The notes beneath the pieces are model-generated. The model was not told the origin of the DNA and did no database searches. It worked only from the letters and a program-made list of their open reading frames with translations. Positions 60,946 to 64,000 of a DNA stretch of 64,000 nucleotides are shown here, piece after piece. A program made the translations under genes and the position numbers. The stretch's first letter is position 1. The number at the start of each line of letters is the position of its first letter. Source of the stretch: Alteromonas portus (GTDB lineage: Bacteria > Pseudomonadota > Gammaproteobacteria > Enterobacterales > Alteromonadaceae); assembly GCF_005117025.1 (NCBI RefSeq), contig NZ_SWCO01000007.1, forward strand, positions 310,001 to 374,000. The letters run 5' to 3'.

Positions 60946-62331
60946 GTGGCGTCTGCGTCTAAAAACGATAAAAATGTTGATAAATTGAAGGTTCCACCTC
61001 ATAGCATTGAGGCTGAGCAGTCTGTTTTAGGCAGCATGCTTATCGACCCTGAAAGCTGGGATAAGGTCGCGGAACTCGTTACCGATAACGACTTTTACAA
61101 CCGTTCACATCAAATTATCTTTCGTGCTATCACGCGACTACTTAACAGTAGCCAGCCCATTGACCTAATTACGGTATCAGAAGAGCTGGAAAAGCACGAT
61201 GAGCTGGAAGATGCGGGCGGTTTTGCCTACCTAGGCGAACTTGCCAAAAATACCCCTAGTTCTGCGAACGTTGTGTCTTATGCGCAAATTATCAGCGAAC
61301 GCGCCATAACTCGAGAGCTAATCGGTGTAGCCCATGAAATTGCTGAAGTAGGCTACAACCCTGAAGGCCGAGACAGTGCCGACATTCTTGATCTTGCGGA
61401 AAGTAAAGTATTCGAAATCGCCGAGCGAAGAACTGGTGAAAACGAGGGGCCTCGTGATGTCGAATCTATTCTAGGCAAGACCATCGATCGTTTAGAAGAA
61501 TTGGTAAAAACCAATAAAGAAGTGACGGGTGTCACAACCGGCTTTACCGATTTAGACAAAATGACCAGTGGTATGCAGCCGTCGGACCTCATCATTGTTG
61601 CGGCGCGTCCATCGATGGGTAAAACAACCTTTGCCATGAACTTGATTGAAAACGCCATGATGGCCGAAGACAAGCCGGTACTGGTTTTCAGTCTTGAAAT
61701 GCCCTCGGAACAAATCATGATGCGTATGTTGGCATCGTTAAGTCGCGTAGACCAAACTAAGATCCGTACTGCACAGCTAGATGATGAAGACTGGGCACGT
61801 ATATCCAACACCATGGCCATGCTTAAAGACAAAGACAGCTTATTTGTTGATGATTCTTCGGGTCTAACACCAATGGACGTGCGAAGCCGAGCACGTAAGC
61901 TTGCGCGAGAACGAGGCGGGATAAGCCTTATTATGGTGGATTACCTTCAGCTAATGCGCGTTCCGTCTTTGAGTGATAACCGTACATTGGAAATTGCCGA
62001 AATTTCTCGTTCATTAAAAGCTTTGGCTAAAGAGCTTGAAGTACCAGTAGTTGCGTTGTCACAGCTTAACCGTACGCTGGAACAACGTGCCGATAAACGC
62101 CCAGTAAACTCTGACCTTCGTGAGTCTGGCTCAATTGAGCAGGATGCCGACCTTATCATGTTCATCTATCGTGATGAGGTTTACCACGAAAACAGTGAAT
62201 ACAAAGGCATTGCAGAAATTATTATTGGTAAGCAGCGTAATGGCCCAATCGGTACCTGCCGACTTACCTTCCAAGGGCAGTTTTCCCGTTTTGATAACTA
62301 CGCAGGCCCTGCCATAGCTGATGAGTATTAG
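60946..62331 (+). CDS. dnaB: Replicative DNA helicase DnaB
   Basis: 461 aa, full length. GTG 60946 is the start (AGG eight bases upstream, no ATG in frame before LKVPPHSIEAEQSVLGSML). The N-terminal primase-interacting domain covers the first 110 residues; the RecA-like motor has Walker A ARPSMGKTTFAMNL, Walker B LIMVDYLQLMR, and SQLNRTLEQRADKRPVNSDLRESGSIEQDAD, the standard DnaB core including the arginine finger. No intein. It unwinds DNA at the replication fork. In many gammaproteobacteria it follows rplI and is followed by alr; here about 15 kb separates it from rplI and no alr follows. Confidence 0.98.
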   Translation: MASASKNDKNVDKLKVPPHSIEAEQSVLGSMLIDPESWDKVAELVTDNDFYNRSHQIIFRAITRLLNSSQPIDLITVSEELEKHDELEDAGGFAYLGELAKNTPSSANVVSYAQIISERAITRELIGVAHEIAEVGYNPEGRDSADILDLAESKVFEIAERRTGENEGPRDVESILGKTIDRLEELVKTNKEVTGVTTGFTDLDKMTSGMQPSDLIIVAARPSMGKTTFAMNLIENAMMAEDKPVLVFSLEMPSEQIMMRMLASLSRVDQTKIRTAQLDDEDWARISNTMAMLKDKDSLFVDDSSGLTPMDVRSRARKLARERGGISLIMVDYLQLMRVPSLSDNRTLEIAEISRSLKALAKELEVPVVALSQLNRTLEQRADKRPVNSDLRESGSIEQDADLIMFIYRDEVYHENSEYKGIAEIIIGKQRNGPIGTCRLTFQGQFSRFDNYAGPAIADEY

Positions 62332-62435
62332 AGTTTTTCGGTGGTTTATTAGCTAACAAGTTCGCTAGCTATAATTGATGGGTGAGAGGTAGTTGTTTCC
62401 TTAATATGCTCATTTAGCAAAAAGCGACAGACACA

Positions 62436-62461
62436 AAAAAGGCGCCTTTCGGCGCCTTTTT
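62436..62461 (-). terminator. Bidirectional terminator between dnaB and the OmpA gene
   Basis: Stem AAAAAGGCGCC / GGCGCCTTTTT with a TTTC loop; A- and T-runs on both sides allow it to work for both converging genes. Confidence 0.88.
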
Positions 62462-62479
62462 CAATTCATAGGAAATGAA

Positions 62480-63676
62480 TTATTTTTCTTCAGCTACTTT
62501 CACTGTATCTTTAACTGTCACTGAAATGCGACGGTTAACACGGTGCGCTTCAGCGTTCTTACCTTTGTCTAGAAGCTGAGTTTCGCCGTAACCGATAGTC
62601 TCTAAACGAGAACCTTCGATACCGTACATGTCTACCATTACTTCTTTGAAGTTAGCAGCACGACGCTTAGAAAGGTCCATGTTGTATGCTTCAGAACCTG
62701 GCGCAGAAGTGTGACCTTCGATTACCGCAGTTGTTGAAGGATACTGCTTCATGAACTCAGCGAATTCAGAGATTTCTGGATCTTTTGGCATTTTAACAAC
62801 AGCACTTTCGTTGTCGAAAAGAACGCGTAATGTGATTTCTACTGTCTCTTCGTCAAATACTGTACAGCCTTTAGCGTCAACTTTAACGCCTGCTGGTGTA
62901 TCAGGGCACATGTCTTTGCTGTCTACAACGCCATCGTTGTCAGCATCTTTAAGCGCACAACCAGTTGCATCTACTTTAGTGCCAGCTGGAGTGTTAGGAC
63001 ACTGGTCAACACTGTTTAGAACACCATCGTTGTCGTTATCAACGCTACAGCCCGTCGCATCAACGCGAACGCCAGCTGGAGTCATTGGGCACTGATCTTT
63101 GCCATCTACAACGCCGTCGTTGTCGCTGTCCTTAGGTGCTGAAGGTGTGCTCTTACCAAATGGAATCGCAAGACCTACTTTTACGCTAAAGTCATTATAG
63201 CTTTCACCGAAATCGTGATATGTCGCAATTTCTGTAATTAGGCGAGCTGTCTCACCAACTTTCCAGTGCTTACCGATACCGATGTTACCAAGCGTGGTAG
63301 AGTCACCCACTGATTGACGTTTAACACCACCGAATACGAACCATGCGTCGTCAGGCATAAAGTATAGTGCGTCTACGCCAGTCATTTCGCCGCTGTCATC
63401 ACCACCGTCACGGAAGTCTACAGACAGTTTCGTGAATTCTACACGTGCAGCCCAGCTTTGAGTGAAGCGGAATCCGTACTCGAACGTTGCACCTAAACCG
63501 TCGTCATATACTTCGCCTTCAGTCAAATCTAAAGGACGAGATTCGTCGGTGTTATAGTACATGCCCGAAATACCAAACCAGCTTTTGTACTCTGGCTCAG
63601 CAGAATCTTGAGCGAATGCATTGGTAGCAGAAATTACAGCAAGAGATAGCGCTGCCATTTTAAAGTGTTGTTTCAT
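62480..63676 (-). CDS. OmpA-family outer-membrane protein with TSP3 calcium repeats
   Basis: 398 aa from ATG 63676 (AGGATGTG upstream). Signal peptide ends NAFA; then an eight-stranded barrel domain of about 170 residues (SWFGISGMYYNTDESR...), three thrombospondin type 3 repeats rich in Asp (DSDNDGVVDGKDQCP, DNDNDGVLNSVDQCP, DADNDGVVDSKDMCP), and a C-terminal OmpA peptidoglycan-binding domain (IEGHTSAPGSEAYNMDLSKRRA; ETIGYGE; NRRISVTV). The OmpF-type 'OprF-like' arrangement tethers the outer membrane to the wall; the repeats bind Ca2+, plentiful in sea water. Confidence 0.93.
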   Translation of the reverse strand: MKQHFKMAALSLAVISATNAFAQDSAEPEYKSWFGISGMYYNTDESRPLDLTEGEVYDDGLGATFEYGFRFTQSWAARVEFTKLSVDFRDGGDDSGEMTGVDALYFMPDDAWFVFGGVKRQSVGDSTTLGNIGIGKHWKVGETARLITEIATYHDFGESYNDFSVKVGLAIPFGKSTPSAPKDSDNDGVVDGKDQCPMTPAGVRVDATGCSVDNDNDGVLNSVDQCPNTPAGTKVDATGCALKDADNDGVVDSKDMCPDTPAGVKVDAKGCTVFDEETVEITLRVLFDNESAVVKMPKDPEISEFAEFMKQYPSTTAVIEGHTSAPGSEAYNMDLSKRRAANFKEVMVDMYGIEGSRLETIGYGETQLLDKGKNAEAHRVNRRISVTVKDTVKVAEEK

Positions 63677-63777
63677 AGTCACATCCTGTTTAACGTTGAG
63701 TGATTATCGATTATAGATAATTTTGTGTTGTGCTTAGCGTCAAATGCTAGCACAAATTGTGCCATTTATAATATGGG

Positions 63778-64000
63778 TTAAGATGCTATCCCTTGTAATG
63801 TGGCAATAATTGTTCGTCTTCCACCATGATCTCGGTGTTCACCGAGCATGATACCCTGCCAAGTACCAAGTGCAAGTTTGCCTTGTTGGACAGGTATAGT
63901 AAGTTGACAGCCTAGTATACTAGATTTTAAGTGGGCAGGCATATCATCTTTACCTTCATAAGTATGCCTGAAAAAAGAAAGCTCTTCTTTTACACTATGG
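63778..64000 (-). CDS. YjbQ/UPF0047 family protein (C-terminal part)
   Basis: Only the last 74 codons are inside the window; the start lies beyond the right edge. The visible sequence contains [31 protein letters not shown] and [15 protein letters not shown], the highly conserved end of YjbQ, whose members have been linked to thiamine-phosphate synthase-like activity. The motif [16 protein letters not shown] alone makes the family secure. Convergent context with OmpA is not informative. Confidence 0.93.
   Translation of the reverse strand, partial: HSVKEELSFFRHTYEGKDDMPAHLKSSILGCQLTIPVQQGKLALGTWQGIMLGEHRDHGGRRTIIATLQGIAS

Overview
The window reads as a chromosomal segment of a marine gammaproteobacterium, most likely Alteromonas or a close relative. 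The support is the dense set of TonB-dependent receptors, laminarin-type glycoside hydrolases, the rpsF-rpsR-rplI and dnaB neighbourhood, an OmpA protein with calcium-binding repeats, and gene family content. This assignment rests on gene content and style, not on a database search. No rRNA, tRNA, CRISPR array or intact insertion sequence was seen.

Layout. 1-1200: end of an isochorismatase-type hydrolase gene, a SnoaL-like gene and two very small ORFs. 1299-4749: a TSUP-family exporter and a probable copper locus (NosA/OprC-like TonB receptor plus DUF2946-like protein). 4867-22436: a beta-glucan (laminarin) utilisation region with two sugar MFS permeases, a LacI regulator, GH1, GH3, a Na+/H+ antiporter, a diguanylate cyclase, a TonB receptor and a GH16 laminarinase carrying three tandem C-terminal modules. 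Perfect or near-perfect TGTAAGCGCTTACA palindromes lie at both glycosidase promoters, about 13.5 kb apart, so one LacI regulator probably controls both blocks.

23058-36524 is the most interesting part: a TonB receptor, a Na+/solute symporter, a GH31 glycosidase, a TauE/SafE exporter, a UTRA-type GntR regulator, an aldo/keto reductase, an Fe(II)/2-oxoglutarate dioxygenase, a YeiH-family putative exporter, a molybdopterin sulfite dehydrogenase and a cytochrome c. Together they spell a complete oxygenolytic desulfonation route for a sulfonated sugar, most plausibly sulfoquinovose (SQ) from algal sulfolipid: uptake, C-S cleavage to a 6-oxo-sugar and sulfite, reduction to glucose, and sulfite oxidation or export. 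Three promoters of the cluster share a -10 TAACTT, a 17-bp spacer and an adjacent palindrome related to ATGTCTTATACAAGAC, which ties the TonB receptor, GH31-symporter and reductase-dioxygenase transcripts into one regulon. The GH31 lacks the canonical sulfoquinovosidase residues, so the order of steps or the hydrolase specificity may be new.

36675-41075 holds two chemoreceptors and a soluble histidine kinase. 41174-43293 is an ABC exporter-type pair with a (HE)8 loop encoded by a hexanucleotide repeat and preceded by a Zur-like palindrome. 43552-45205: SOS-controlled yebG and the ribosomal protein operon with an S6:S18-type leader RNA and no priB. 45663-49974: RND pump. 50070-55356: iron-related TonB receptor, PepSY protein and a two-component system with Fur-like boxes at both ends. 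55614-64000: metallo-beta-lactamase-fold lipoprotein, MOSC protein, ECF sigma/anti-sigma/DUF4097 operon, dnaB, OmpA and the end of a YjbQ gene.
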